Shown one piece after another: positions 12,350 through 22,447 of a stretch of DNA of 64,000 nt. The notes beneath the pieces were generated by a model. The model worked only from the letters and a program-made list of their open reading frames with translations. It made no database searches and was not told where the DNA came from. The stretch comes from Pseudomonas piscis (GTDB taxonomy: Bacteria > Pseudomonadota > Gammaproteobacteria > Pseudomonadales > Pseudomonadaceae): NCBI RefSeq assembly GCF_009380155.1, contig NZ_WHUV01000001.1, positions 310,001 through 374,000 on the forward strand, written 5' to 3'. Each line of letters starts with the position of its first letter. The first letter of the stretch is position 1. The position numbers and the translations under genes are program-made.

Positions 12350-13621
12350 TCAATCGGCAAGGGGGCGGGAAGGCAAGGGGCGTGGCTCGAGGCTCGGCGT
12401 GCGGCCGGGCTCGAGGGCGCTTTCCTTGAGCAGCAACGACAGCAGCAGGCCGGCCAGGCTGCCGCTCAGGGCGACATACAGGATCGACGGCAGGCCGAAA
12501 TGGGTGGCGGCGAACCCGGCCACCGCCGGCGACAGCCCGCCACCGAGGATCTCGCCGAAGCCCACGACTATCCCGGTCGCGGTGGGCAGCAGGGCAGCGG
12601 GCACCGACTCGCTGGTCAGCGGGCCGACGGTCATGCAGATCAGGCTGAAGTTGAAGAACGACAGCAGGAACAGCAGCAGGAACAGCAACCAGGGAATGGC
12701 CGGGCTGACGATCAGCAGGCCGACCAGGGTGCTGCTGGTCATGAAGCACACCGAGACCACCGGCTTGCGCCCCAGGCGATCGGACATCCCGGGGATGATC
12801 AGCTGGCCGATGAAACCGCCCAGGCCGATGGCCGAGATGATGAAGGCCATGGACAGGGTTTCCAGGTGCAGGTAGTCGGTCAGGTAGCTGGGCAGCATGG
12901 CGCAGAGCACGAACTGGCAGGTGAGGATGCAGAACATGATCAGGATGTTCAGGCTCACGTTGCCGCTCTTGAAGGCTGCCAGCCAACGCGTCCCGGCATG
13001 GCCGCAGGCTTGTTCGGCGGTGGATGCCGGCTGTGGCCGGTAGACCTTCCACAGGTAGGCGGCCAGCACCAGGCCCGGCAGCGAGATGATGGCGAATACG
13101 GCGCGCCAGGAGCCGGTCATCTGCAGCAGGCTGGCGGCGATCAGCGGGCCCAGGCACAGGCCGAGAATCGGGAACAGCGCTTGCTGGATCCCCAGGTTCA
13201 GCCCGCGTCGGCCGGGGCGCGACACTTCGTTGGTGACGATGATGCTGGTGGGCGTGAAGGCACCCTCGCAGATGCCCATCAGCCCGCGCAGGATCACCAG
13301 ACCCAGCACGCCGGTGGCCAGCGCGGAAAAACCGGACAGCAAGGACAGGACGGTGATGGACACCACCAGCACGCGGCGGGTGCCCAGGCGCTCGATCACG
13401 CTGCCCATGCCCAGGGCCGACAGGCCCCAGGTGAAGGCCAGCGCGGCGGACAGGTAGCCTAGGTCCTGATAGTCAAGGTGCAGGTCATGCATGATCACCG
13501 GGAACAGCGGCAGGATGATGAAGCGATCCAGCCCCACCAGCCCGAAGCTCAATGACAGCAATAGCACCATGGATCTTTCGTAGCGGCTGTTGGCCGCCGT
13601 GATTGGCATTCCAGTGTTCAT
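12350..13621 (-). CDS. phlE: PhlE, major facilitator superfamily exporter
   Basis: 423 residues with about twelve hydrophobic helices and the MFS inter-helix signature seen as GMGSVIERLGTRRVL and GMSDRLGRKPVV (the conserved Asp-Arg-x-Gly-Arg/Lys pattern between helices 2-3 and 8-9). PhlE is known as the DAPG-cluster exporter, moving phloroglucinol derivatives out of the cell and contributing to stress tolerance. It lies 112 bases after phlD and 13 before phlI on the same strand. The ATG at 13621 was chosen as the first in frame; the later Met at codon 5 is also possible. Confidence 0.92.
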   Translation of the reverse strand: MNTGMPITAANSRYERSMVLLLSLSFGLVGLDRFIILPLFPVIMHDLHLDYQDLGYLSAALAFTWGLSALGMGSVIERLGTRRVLVVSITVLSLLSGFSALATGVLGLVILRGLMGICEGAFTPTSIIVTNEVSRPGRRGLNLGIQQALFPILGLCLGPLIAASLLQMTGSWRAVFAIISLPGLVLAAYLWKVYRPQPASTAEQACGHAGTRWLAAFKSGNVSLNILIMFCILTCQFVLCAMLPSYLTDYLHLETLSMAFIISAIGLGGFIGQLIIPGMSDRLGRKPVVSVCFMTSSTLVGLLIVSPAIPWLLFLLLFLLSFFNFSLICMTVGPLTSESVPAALLPTATGIVVGFGEILGGGLSPAVAGFAATHFGLPSILYVALSGSLAGLLLSLLLKESALEPGRTPSLEPRPLPSRPLAD

Positions 13622-13733
13622 CGCTCAGCTTCCTTGGCAAACCATGAACTCGGCGCGAAGCGCCGTGGAGGGTGCGGCCTGGCGCTGCCTTGTAGCCCGG
13701 CAGCGTCAGGTCGCACAGACGCGGGGTGTCACA

Positions 13734-14783
13734 TCAGGCGGTCCACTGGCCGACCGCCATCTCCGCGGTGAAGCCCGGGCCGAAGGCCGCCAGCAGGCCG
13801 ATATCGCCCTTGTTCAGGTTGGAATCGAACTGGCGCTTGAGGACGTCGAACACCACCACGCTGGCGATGTTGCCGGCCTCGGACAGGCTGCTGCGCGATT
13901 GCGAGACGCGGTTCGACGCCAGGTCCAGGTGCATCACCAGTTCGTCGAGGATCTTGCGGCCGCCGGTGTGGAAGATGAAGAAGTCGTTGTGCGCGCAGTT
14001 CTGCTCGAAGCTCTCGTAGTTGAGGCGCTCCATGACCGGTGCCACGTCCTTGATGGAGTTCATCACCGCCTTGTCGAGGGTGAAGTGGAAGCCGGTGTCC
14101 TTCACGTCGTACTTGATGTAGTGCTCGCTCTTGGGCAGGAAGTACGATTCGGTCTTCTTGATCTTGAAGCCGCCGGCCTGGTCGTCGGCGCGCAGCACGC
14201 AGGCCGATACCGCATCGCCGAACAGCGCCGCCGAGATGAAGGCGTGCAGCTTGGTGTCGTCCGGCTGATAGCACAGCGAGGAGAACTCCAGGGACACGAT
14301 CAGCACGTGGTTGCGCGCATCGAGGCTGGCGAAATCGTTGGCCCGGTTGATCGCCGCGGCACCGGCCACGCAGCCCAGCTGGGCGATCGGCAGCTGCACG
14401 GTGGAGGTGGGCAGGCCCAGGTCGTTGATCAGGTGCGCGGTCAGCGACGGCATCATGAAGCCGGTGCAGGAAGTGACGATCACCATGCGGATGTCGCTGA
14501 TCTGCAGCCCGGCATTCTCGATAGCCTGGCGTGCGGCGGCCGACGACATCTGCCGTGCTTCACGCTCGTAGACGATGCTGCGGTGAGTGAAGCCGGTGTG
14601 CACCGCCAGCTCGTCGATCGGCAGCACCAGGTGGCGCTCGTTGACCTCGGTGTTGGCGATCATGCGCTTGGCCAGGGCCATGCGTGGGTGGTCGGCGTGC
14701 AGGCCTTCCAGGTGATCGACCATCTGCTGCTGGGTGATCTTGTGTTTCGGAAACATTACGTGTGGGAGGCAAAGAGTAGACAT
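13734..14783 (-). CDS. phlD: PhlD, type III polyketide synthase (phloroglucinol synthase)
   Basis: 349 residues, matching known PhlD. It condenses three malonyl-CoA units and cyclises the chain to phloroglucinol. The nucleophile is Cys138 in [14 protein letters not shown], with the His near 272 ([10 protein letters not shown]) and Asn near 305 (LSEAGNIAS) completing the Cys-His-Asn triad. The ATG at 14783 has AAGGA about 7 bases upstream; an in-frame start two codons earlier lacks a well-spaced site. A 206-base gap with a perfect hairpin separates it from phlB, longer than other gaps in this operon. Confidence 0.97.
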   Translation of the reverse strand: MSTLCLPHVMFPKHKITQQQMVDHLEGLHADHPRMALAKRMIANTEVNERHLVLPIDELAVHTGFTHRSIVYEREARQMSSAAARQAIENAGLQISDIRMVIVTSCTGFMMPSLTAHLINDLGLPTSTVQLPIAQLGCVAGAAAINRANDFASLDARNHVLIVSLEFSSLCYQPDDTKLHAFISAALFGDAVSACVLRADDQAGGFKIKKTESYFLPKSEHYIKYDVKDTGFHFTLDKAVMNSIKDVAPVMERLNYESFEQNCAHNDFFIFHTGGRKILDELVMHLDLASNRVSQSRSSLSEAGNIASVVVFDVLKRQFDSNLNKGDIGLLAAFGPGFTAEMAVGQWTA

Positions 14784-14952
14784 GACCAATCCTTGGCTGT
14801 ATTCAGGCCAATAAGTAAGTGTTGGGGAGTGTCCCCGTTAATAGGCAATAGAATTCATAGAGCCCAAGCAAACCGGGGCCCAAGGGCCACTTCCAGAACT
14901 GAAGTTGCCGCTGATGTAACTTTTAAGTTGGATTTTATTTTTATGGCTTACT

Positions 14953-14981
14953 TCAAGGTGCCTTTTGGCAAGGCACCTTGA
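14953..14981 (-). other. Intercistronic hairpin between phlB and phlD
   Basis: TCAAGGTGCC at 14953-14962 pairs perfectly with GGCACCTTGA at 14972-14981 across a 9-base loop, only 9 bases after the phlB stop. Read on the operon strand no T-run follows, so complete termination is unlikely. A partial terminator, processing site or 3' stabiliser for phlACB mRNA are the reasonable options. Confidence 0.6.
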
Positions 14982-14989
14982 GCAACAAG

Positions 14990-15430
14990 TTATTTATCCA
15001 GAACGAACTTGTAGGCGTACTGCCAGGCCAGGTTGCTTTCGCGCACGTGCTTGCGCACCACCATGCGCACCGGCGCGCCGACCTTCAGTTGCTGGGCATC
15101 GCAGACATCGACGATTTCCGAGGCGATCACCAGGCCGTCGTCCAGGCGGACCATGGCCATGCAGCGCGGTACGGTCTCGCCGTAACCCATGGCCGCCAGG
15201 ATCGGGTTGTCGGCGTGGGCCATGACCTCGATCTTGCCGGTGCGGGCGCAACGATAGGGTTTCACGCTCATGGAGTTGCAAGCGCCGCAGACCGTACGCC
15301 GGGGGAAGAAGATCTCGTTGCACTCTTCGCACTGGCTGCCTTCGAGGCGGTACTTGCCACCATGCTCGCGCCATTCGCGGAGCATGCTGGCGGTGGTCAT
15401 TCTGTGGATCTGTTCTGGGTACATGGACAT
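14990..15430 (-). CDS. phlB: PhlB, DUF35/OB-fold subunit of the phloroglucinol acetyltransferase
   Basis: 146 residues. The N-terminal half has a rubredoxin-like zinc ribbon (CEEC at about 34-37, CGAC about 48-51) and the C-terminal half an OB-fold, the DUF35 architecture of thiolase partner proteins. It is the small bridging subunit of the PhlACB complex that acetylates phloroglucinol to mono- and diacetylphloroglucinol. It starts 12 bases after phlC; AGGAG lies in the gap. Upstream of phlD there is an unusually long intergenic gap. Confidence 0.96.
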   Translation of the reverse strand: MSMYPEQIHRMTTASMLREWREHGGKYRLEGSQCEECNEIFFPRRTVCGACNSMSVKPYRCARTGKIEVMAHADNPILAAMGYGETVPRCMAMVRLDDGLVIASEIVDVCDAQQLKVGAPVRMVVRKHVRESNLAWQYAYKFVLDK

Positions 15431-15442
15431 GGTCCGGGCTCC

Positions 15443-17757
<2,315 letters not shown>

Positions 17758-17759
17758 TT

Positions 17760-17774
17760 TCCTCTTGATTCCAT
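17760..17774 (-). promoter_or_regulatory. Candidate RsmA/RsmE binding sites at the phlA ribosome binding site
   Basis: On the phlA strand the leader ends ATGGAATCAAGAGGAAA-ATG. Two A(N)GGA motifs (ATGGA at 17774-17770 and GAGGA at 17764-17760) flank or form the Shine-Dalgarno element. RsmA/RsmE proteins bind such GGA motifs and block translation until GacA-controlled small RNAs titrate them; phlA is an established target of this pathway in DAPG producers. The exact sites are inferred here. Confidence 0.55.
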
Positions 17775-17941
17775 TCTCTTCAGAAAACTGGGGCGTGCCT
17801 GCTTCAGGAGCAGTCTTGAAACATACGGAAAACTGTTTTGCTGCCTTCAGCTGGCCGGCGTCATGCAAACCCGCGAAGTAGAGCGGTTCCTCTATAGAAG
17901 AAAGCCATACGAAAGCAGTTTTTTTTTCACCTCGTTATGTT

Positions 17942-17965
17942 ATAATACGGAACGTTTCGTTTAAT
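17942..17965 (-). promoter_or_regulatory. Candidate PhlF operator at phlA (phO)
   Basis: A 24-bp imperfect palindrome centred on AACGTT: the 12-base halves match at 9 positions. On the phlA strand its core reads AAACGAAACGTTCCGTAT, closely like the operator known for PhlF. It lies about 185 bases before the phlA start codon. DAPG releases PhlF from such a site, giving autoinduction of the biosynthetic operon. Confidence 0.7.
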
Positions 17966-18119
17966 AAGAATCTTGGGCGATCTCGGCTCTTGAAAGCAAA
18001 AGATCGAGGCCTTGAATTCGAAGCTGTATTTGCCTAAGCCCCCGTAATATCTGGTTATTAGGCAATAATTAAAAAATCTAGATGGATCGGTACAAGAAAT
18101 TCGTAGATCTCTTTAGAAT

Positions 18120-18144
18120 GAAACGAAACGGACCGTTTCATTTC
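18120..18144 (+). promoter_or_regulatory. Second PhlF-type operator, upstream of phlF
   Basis: GAAACGAAACGG-A-CCGTTTCATTTC is a 25-bp palindrome whose 12-base arms match at 11 positions. It shares AAACGAAACG-N2-CCGT with the operator at 17942-17965. It ends 65 bases before the phlF start and lies just upstream of a TATACC -10-like element (18160-18165), a position suited to autoregulation of phlF. Confidence 0.6.
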
Positions 18145-18209
18145 GATTCGGGGGAATCCTATACCCTGCGTTGCGTTTGTCAAGCGCCCTGCCTGGAGAT
18201 TTTTTTATC

Positions 18210-18812
18210 GTGGCTCGTACACCATCTCGCAGCTCCATCGGCTCTTTGCGAAGTCCTCATACTCATAAAGCCATCCTCACTTCCACCATCGAAATCCTCA
18301 AGGAATGCGGCTATTCCGGGCTCAGTATCGAGTCTGTGGCTCGTCGAGCCGGTGCCAGCAAACCGACGATTTACCGCTGGTGGACGAACAAGGCGGCGTT
18401 GATCGCAGAAGTCTACGAAAACGAGAGCGAACAAGTCAGAAAGACTCCTGATCTCGGCTCGTTCAAGAAAGATCTCGATTTTTTGCTGCACAATCTCTGG
18501 AAAGTCTGGAGAGAAACCATTTGCGGAGAGGCTTTCCGTTGCGTGATAGCTGAAGCGCAACTGGATCCAGCAACATTGATCCAGCTCAAGGATCAGTTCA
18601 TGGAGCGCAGGAGGGAGTTGCCAAGAAAGCTGGTGGAAAATGCCATCAGCAATGGTGAGTTGCCCAAGGACACCAATCGTGAATTGTTGCTCGATATGAT
18701 CTTCGGTTTTTGCTGGTATCGACTGCTGACCGAGCAGTTGACGATGGAGCAGGACATCGAGGAGTTCACTTCCATGTTGATCAACGGTGTTTGCCCTGGT
18801 GCACAACGTTGA
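18210..18812 (+). CDS. phlF: PhlF, TetR-family repressor of the DAPG operon
   Basis: 200 residues from a GTG at 18210, with GGAG about 11 bases upstream; this start reproduces the known PhlF N-terminus (ARTPSRSSIGSLRSPH). The TetR helix-turn-helix is at about residues 30-65 (GLSIESVARRAGASKPTIYRWW). The C-terminal domain binds DAPG, which relieves repression of phlA. The gene is divergent from phlA across a 452-base region holding two candidate operators, and convergent with phlG across a strong bidirectional terminator. Confidence 0.96.
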   Translation: MARTPSRSSIGSLRSPHTHKAILTSTIEILKECGYSGLSIESVARRAGASKPTIYRWWTNKAALIAEVYENESEQVRKTPDLGSFKKDLDFLLHNLWKVWRETICGEAFRCVIAEAQLDPATLIQLKDQFMERRRELPRKLVENAISNGELPKDTNRELLLDMIFGFCWYRLLTEQLTMEQDIEEFTSMLINGVCPGAQR

Positions 18813-18820
18813 TTCATTCC

Positions 18821-18857
18821 AACCAATGAGCCCGCGAATATCGCGGGCTCATTGGTT
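18821..18857. terminator. Bidirectional terminator between phlF and phlG
   Basis: AACCAATGAGCCCGCGA (18821-18837) is followed by a 3-base loop and its exact 17-base reverse complement (18841-18857). It fills most of the gap between the converging phlF and phlG stop codons and should insulate the two transcripts. Confidence 0.9.
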
Positions 18858-18864
18858 TAGTACT

Positions 18865-19749
18865 TCAAGCTGAAGGTTTCGCGAACTCCCGATACAGGTC
18901 CGGAAGAAAGCTGGCTAGGTGGTTGAACTCGCACATGTCGTGTACGGCGAATTCATAGGCCAGGGTTTCCAGTTCGGTGGCACCCAGGCCGTTTTCCTCC
19001 AGGATGGCCGCCGCCTTGTCTGCCCCGGGAAAACGGGCCATCGAAGGATGCGCGCCGATCCAGTAGCGGCTGGTCAGGTACATGCCGCCCGGCACTTCCT
19101 TGAACAAGTGCACCATCAATGACACCGGAACCTGTGGATGATCGGCCAGGCTCATCAGGGCGCTGACGCTGCCGTCGATCTTCGCTTCGCGATAAAGATC
19201 GGGGTCCAGGCCCAGCTTGCTTGGCTCCTGGAAGTCGATATGCAGGTGCATCAGGCGGTCGCCGACATACTCGGAAGCGCAGAAGGTGTTGCCATATAGC
19301 CGTTCTTCGAAGCTCAAGGATTCGTCGCACAGGCGCTGATGGTTCACGCAGGGGTTGCTCACATGGGCGTAGGGGAACCACAGGGTGTAGCGCTCCGACT
19401 CCAGCGGGTGCCACATGAACCACCACTTGAACATGTCGGCTGTGCAGTTGGGAAAGAACTTGCGGCTTTGCACATAGGCCATCGGCCCCGGCAGCAGGGC
19501 ATAGCCGGACTCCTCGCTGACGAAGTCCGGATCGAGCAGGCGGTTGATGTCCTCGATGCTCGGGGTGAGGGTGTCCTTCAGGGGCATGGGGCCTTGCTGG
19601 ATCTTGCGCACCGCGGACAGCGGCACCTGCATGTCCCCGCGAAAGTACTTGGCATAGGGCTTGTTCCTGACCTCCGCCTGGTTGTGCAGGAACAGCTTCT
19701 GCATGGGCAGGGAGAAGTAGGTGAAGGGGGTCATGACGCGTGCTTCCAT
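18865..19749 (-). CDS. phlG: PhlG, 2,4-diacetylphloroglucinol hydrolase
   Basis: 294 residues, identical in length to known PhlG. It hydrolyses the C-C bond of DAPG to give monoacetylphloroglucinol and acetate, a zinc-dependent reaction in a Bet v 1-like fold. The published zinc ligands are all present when counted from this start: His129 (YAHV), Glu160 (ASEY), His214 (MVHL) and His270 (VHDM). This supports the ATG at 19749. It is divergent from phlH, whose product represses phlG in related strains, with a candidate operator between them. Confidence 0.97.
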   Translation of the reverse strand: MEARVMTPFTYFSLPMQKLFLHNQAEVRNKPYAKYFRGDMQVPLSAVRKIQQGPMPLKDTLTPSIEDINRLLDPDFVSEESGYALLPGPMAYVQSRKFFPNCTADMFKWWFMWHPLESERYTLWFPYAHVSNPCVNHQRLCDESLSFEERLYGNTFCASEYVGDRLMHLHIDFQEPSKLGLDPDLYREAKIDGSVSALMSLADHPQVPVSLMVHLFKEVPGGMYLTSRYWIGAHPSMARFPGADKAAAILEENGLGATELETLAYEFAVHDMCEFNHLASFLPDLYREFAKPSA

Positions 19750-19855
19750 GCTGATATCCTTTGGCTGAATAGACGAGTAGCCGCCACTTCACAGCAACCT
19801 TGGATCCTGGTTGAACGAGAAACTGGCGCTTTGTAGCTAAGCAGTCCATAAACAA

Positions 19856-19877
19856 AAGTCAAATTTGAATTTAACTT
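19856..19877. promoter_or_regulatory. Candidate PhlH operator in the phlG-phlH intergenic region
   Basis: AAGTCAAATT-TG-AATTTAACTT is an inverted repeat with 10-base arms differing at one position, ending 12 bases before the phlH ATG and about 107 bases before the phlG start. Size, symmetry and place fit a TetR-family dimer site regulating both divergent genes. Binding is inferred. Confidence 0.55.
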
Positions 19878-19889
19878 AGTGAGGAGCTC

Positions 19890-20564
19890 ATGGTCGTTCC
19901 CGTTTCCCCGCAGGCAGCTGTAGCTCGTGCACCGCGCCAGGATGGCCAGGCGACTCGCCAGCAGATTCTGGAGATGGCCGGACAACTGTTTGCCGAGCTG
20001 GGGTATGCCAATACCACCAGCAAGCAGATCTGCGAGAGTTCCAGGGCCAACAATGCGTCGGTCAATTATCACTTCGAGAACAAGGACGGCCTGTATCGGG
20101 CGGTGCTGCGCGAAGCCCATGATCGCCTGGTTGGAATAGAAACCATGATCAGCCTGAGCGAGAGCCAGCAAAGCCCTGAAGACAAGCTGCGGGCGATCAT
20201 CACCATGCTGATCGAGGGTCTTGGGAGTGCCCGCCAGGGCTGGGCCTTGAAGGTGCTGACCCGCGAGCTGCTGTCGCCCTCTTCGGTCCTGCCCGAGGTG
20301 CTCGAGGAGCAGGCCTTCCCGAAGGCGCTGATCGTGCGCACCATCCTTGGCCAGATCATGCAGCGCTCGCCCGACGATCCAGCCACCTTGCGCTGTGCGG
20401 TCAACGTATTCGCGCCCTGCCTGTTCCTGCTGATCGCCCATGGCCAGTTACAGCGCAATGTGCTGCCCGGCTTGCAGCTCGATCCGCCCGAGTTGATCGA
20501 ACACATGATGAGCTACGCGCTGGCCGGTTTGCAGGCGGTGTCCCGGACTGCCAAGACCGGCTAG
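19890..20564 (+). CDS. phlH: PhlH, TetR-family regulator of phlG
   Basis: 224 residues. The N-terminal TetR DNA-binding domain spans about residues 20-70 (ILEMAGQLFAELGYANTTSKQI, followed by NNASVNYHFENKDGLYRAV). The C-terminal part matches the CecR-type ligand domain common in such regulators (SPSSVLPEVLEEQAFPK). PhlH is known to repress phlG and to respond to DAPG-related phloroglucinols, setting a balance between synthesis and turnover. GAGGAG lies 3-8 bases before the ATG. A terminator follows. Confidence 0.93.
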   Translation: MVVPVSPQAAVARAPRQDGQATRQQILEMAGQLFAELGYANTTSKQICESSRANNASVNYHFENKDGLYRAVLREAHDRLVGIETMISLSESQQSPEDKLRAIITMLIEGLGSARQGWALKVLTRELLSPSSVLPEVLEEQAFPKALIVRTILGQIMQRSPDDPATLRCAVNVFAPCLFLLIAHGQLQRNVLPGLQLDPPELIEHMMSYALAGLQAVSRTAKTG

Positions 20565-20581
20565 GAATTGGCCTGGCAAAA

Positions 20582-20607
20582 AAACGCCGACCTTGTGGTC
20601 GGCGTTT
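20582..20607. terminator. Bidirectional terminator between phlH and the DUF2388 gene
   Basis: AAACGCCGACC (20582-20592), loop TTGT, GGTCGGCGTTT (20597-20607): a perfect 11-bp stem flanked by A and T tracts between converging genes. It marks the right edge of the phl cluster. Confidence 0.9.
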
Positions 20608-20633
20608 GCTGTCGGCCATCCCTGGGACGATCC

Positions 20634-20951
20634 TTACTCCTGGGCGACGGCGTTCTTCGCCAGGATGGCGTTGGCCAATTCCATGTCGCTGGCCTGCAGG
20701 CCAGGGTTCTCGGCGCGGACCTTCTGGATCGCGGCCTCCAGGTACGGGCCGCGGATGCTGCCCTGGCTGGCGACGAAGCTGCCAGCGTCGTCCTGGGCGG
20801 CGACGATCAGCTTGTGGTCCTTGAAGGTCAGGTAGGTGGAACCTGTGGTCGCACCGGAGGAAATGACGTTACGCCAGAAGGTGTCGGCCATTGCCGAACC
20901 TACGGGGAGCGACAGCAGGGCAATTGTGACGACAGCTGTTTTCAGACGCAT
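20634..20951 (-). CDS. DUF2388 periplasmic protein
   Basis: 105 residues with a clear signal peptide (cleavage near AMADT). The mature part has the DUF2388 pattern: STYLTFKDHKLIVAAQDDAGSFVAS, then GSIRGPYLEAAI. This family occurs almost only in Pseudomonas and has no known function. The gene ends at the shared phlH terminator and starts about 70 bases from the NfeD gene stop on the same strand. Confidence 0.85.
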   Translation of the reverse strand: MRLKTAVVTIALLSLPVGSAMADTFWRNVISSGATTGSTYLTFKDHKLIVAAQDDAGSFVASQGSIRGPYLEAAIQKVRAENPGLQASDMELANAILAKNAVAQE

Positions 20952-21022
20952 GATGGGTGACTCCGACTAGGGGGGAACTACAGGGTTTGATTCTAGTTTC
21001 CCCGGTCGAGTTCCGTGACTGT

Positions 21023-21472
21023 TCAGTCGAGATTTTCGACCAGCAGGATCGCCCCTTCCTGGCCCACCACCCGGACCCGCGCGCCTTCCGGGGCGTCGGC
21101 ACCCTTGGCGATCCAGACGCCATCGGCAACCTTGATCCGGCCCCGGCCGTTGACGATCGCCTGATGCACCACGAAGGTCTTGCCGATCAGCTCGCGCCCC
21201 CGCAGGTTGAGGTTCGGCTGGTCGCTGGCGCGGATCGCGCTGCGCTGGCGTCGCCACCAGTACAGGGCCGTCAGCAGCGACAGCAGGCCGAATAGCAGCA
21301 ATTGAACTTCCCACGCCAGGCTCGGGACCAGGAACGCCAGGACCCCCACGCAAATCGCCGCGAGGCCGATCCATAGCAGGTAGCCGCCGGCACCGAACAC
21401 CTCGAAGATCAACAGGACGGTGCCCAGGGCCAGCCAGTCCCAGAACGACAGTGCTTGCAGGAATGCCGACAT
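21023..21472 (-). CDS. NfeD-family membrane protein
   Basis: 149 residues. Two or three hydrophobic segments in the first 70 residues are followed by an OB-fold NfeD domain (RGRELIGKTFVVHQAIVNGRG, then ARVRVVGQEGAILLVENLD). Short NfeD proteins pair with SPFH/stomatin proteins, and an SPFH gene lies directly upstream with only 10 bases between, so the two are almost certainly an operon. They are thought to organise membrane microdomains or membrane protein quality control; the specific role here is unknown. Confidence 0.9.
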   Translation of the reverse strand: MSAFLQALSFWDWLALGTVLLIFEVFGAGGYLLWIGLAAICVGVLAFLVPSLAWEVQLLLFGLLSLLTALYWWRRQRSAIRASDQPNLNLRGRELIGKTFVVHQAIVNGRGRIKVADGVWIAKGADAPEGARVRVVGQEGAILLVENLD

Positions 21473-21482
21473 GACGCTTGCC

Positions 21483-22403
21483 TCAGGTCTTCTTGCCGTC
21501 GAAGGTGGCCTTGACGATCTCGCTGATGCCGCCCACCGCGCCGATTACCTGGCTGGCCTCCAGCGGCATCAGGATCACCTTGCTGTTGTTGGCCGAGGCC
21601 AGCTTGCCCAGGGTATCGACGTATTTCTGCGCCACGAAGTAGTTGATCGCCTGGACGTTGCCGCTGGCGATGGCTGCGGACACCACCTGGGTCGCCCGGG
21701 CCTCGGCCTCGGCCTGGCGCTCTCGGGCTTCGGACTCGAGGAAGGCCGCCTGGCGCTCGCCCTCGGCTTCCAGGATCTGTGCCTGCTTCTTGCCCTCGGC
21801 GGTAAGGATGGCCGCCGCCCGCAGGCCCTCGGCCTCGAGGATTTGCGCACGCTTGACCCGTTCGGCCTTCATCTGTCCGGACATGGCGGCCATCAGGTCG
21901 GCCGGCGGGCTGATGTCCTTGATCTCGATACGGGTGATCTTGATCCCCCAGGGCGCGGTGGCTTCGTCCACGGTCTTCAGCAGTTTCTCGTTGATCGCGT
22001 CACGTTGGCTGAGCATCGCGTCCAGTTCCATGGAGCCCAGCACGGTGCGGATGTTGGTCTGCAACAGGTTGCGCACGGCATGCTCGAGGTTGTTGACCTC
22101 ATAGGCGGCCTGGGCGGTGTTGACCACCTGGAAGAAGCACACCGCGTCGATCTGCACCGTGGCGTTGTCGGATGTGATGACCTCCTGGGGCGGGATGTCC
22201 AGGACATTCTCCATGACGTTGAGCTTGCGCCCGATACGGTCCATCACCGGGATGATGATGTTCAGCCCCGGCTTGAGGGTGGTGGTGTAGCGGCCGAAAC
22301 GCTCCACGGTCCACTGGTAGCCCTGTGGCACTACCTTGAAGCCCATGAACACCAGGGCCACGGCCAGGCCCACGAAAAGTAGCAGCACGCTTGTGATCTG
22401 CAT
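21483..22403 (-). CDS. SPFH/band 7 protein (stomatin/QmcA-like)
   Basis: 306 residues from the ATG at 22403, which has GGTGA five bases upstream; an in-frame GTG at 22412 is less well placed. An N-terminal membrane anchor ([16 protein letters not shown]) is followed by the band 7 domain ([16 protein letters not shown] ... [23 protein letters not shown]) and a long Ala/Glu-rich helix (residues about 200-250) typical of stomatin oligomerisation. It probably assembles into a membrane ring with the NfeD partner encoded next. Confidence 0.92.
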   Translation of the reverse strand: MQITSVLLLFVGLAVALVFMGFKVVPQGYQWTVERFGRYTTTLKPGLNIIIPVMDRIGRKLNVMENVLDIPPQEVITSDNATVQIDAVCFFQVVNTAQAAYEVNNLEHAVRNLLQTNIRTVLGSMELDAMLSQRDAINEKLLKTVDEATAPWGIKITRIEIKDISPPADLMAAMSGQMKAERVKRAQILEAEGLRAAAILTAEGKKQAQILEAEGERQAAFLESEARERQAEAEARATQVVSAAIASGNVQAINYFVAQKYVDTLGKLASANNSKVILMPLEASQVIGAVGGISEIVKATFDGKKT

Positions 22404-22447
22404 CAGGCTCACCTGTTCACTGTTGGTTCATGGGACCGGCCTCGGCT

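Larger units (their letters stand above)
17758..18209. other. phlA-phlF divergent control region (452 bases)
   Basis: This region is visibly richer in A/T than the flanking genes. It separates the start of phlA (minus) from that of phlF (plus). It contains GGA motifs at the phlA ribosome binding site, two PhlF-type palindromes (17942-17965 and 18120-18144), and an A/T-rich block at 18040-18110 likely to hold the phlA promoter. For phlA the untranslated leader would be long if transcription starts near the first operator. No small open frame in it looks coding. A perfect TATAAT at 17941-17946 overlaps the first operator, but on the plus strand no good -35 accompanies it. Confidence 0.7.

Noticed and set aside
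17941..17946. TATAAT as a plus-strand promoter for phlF
   Set aside because: The hexamer is perfect, but no -35 lies 16-18 bases upstream and it is about 265 bases from phlF; it more likely reflects the operator and phlA-strand sequence.
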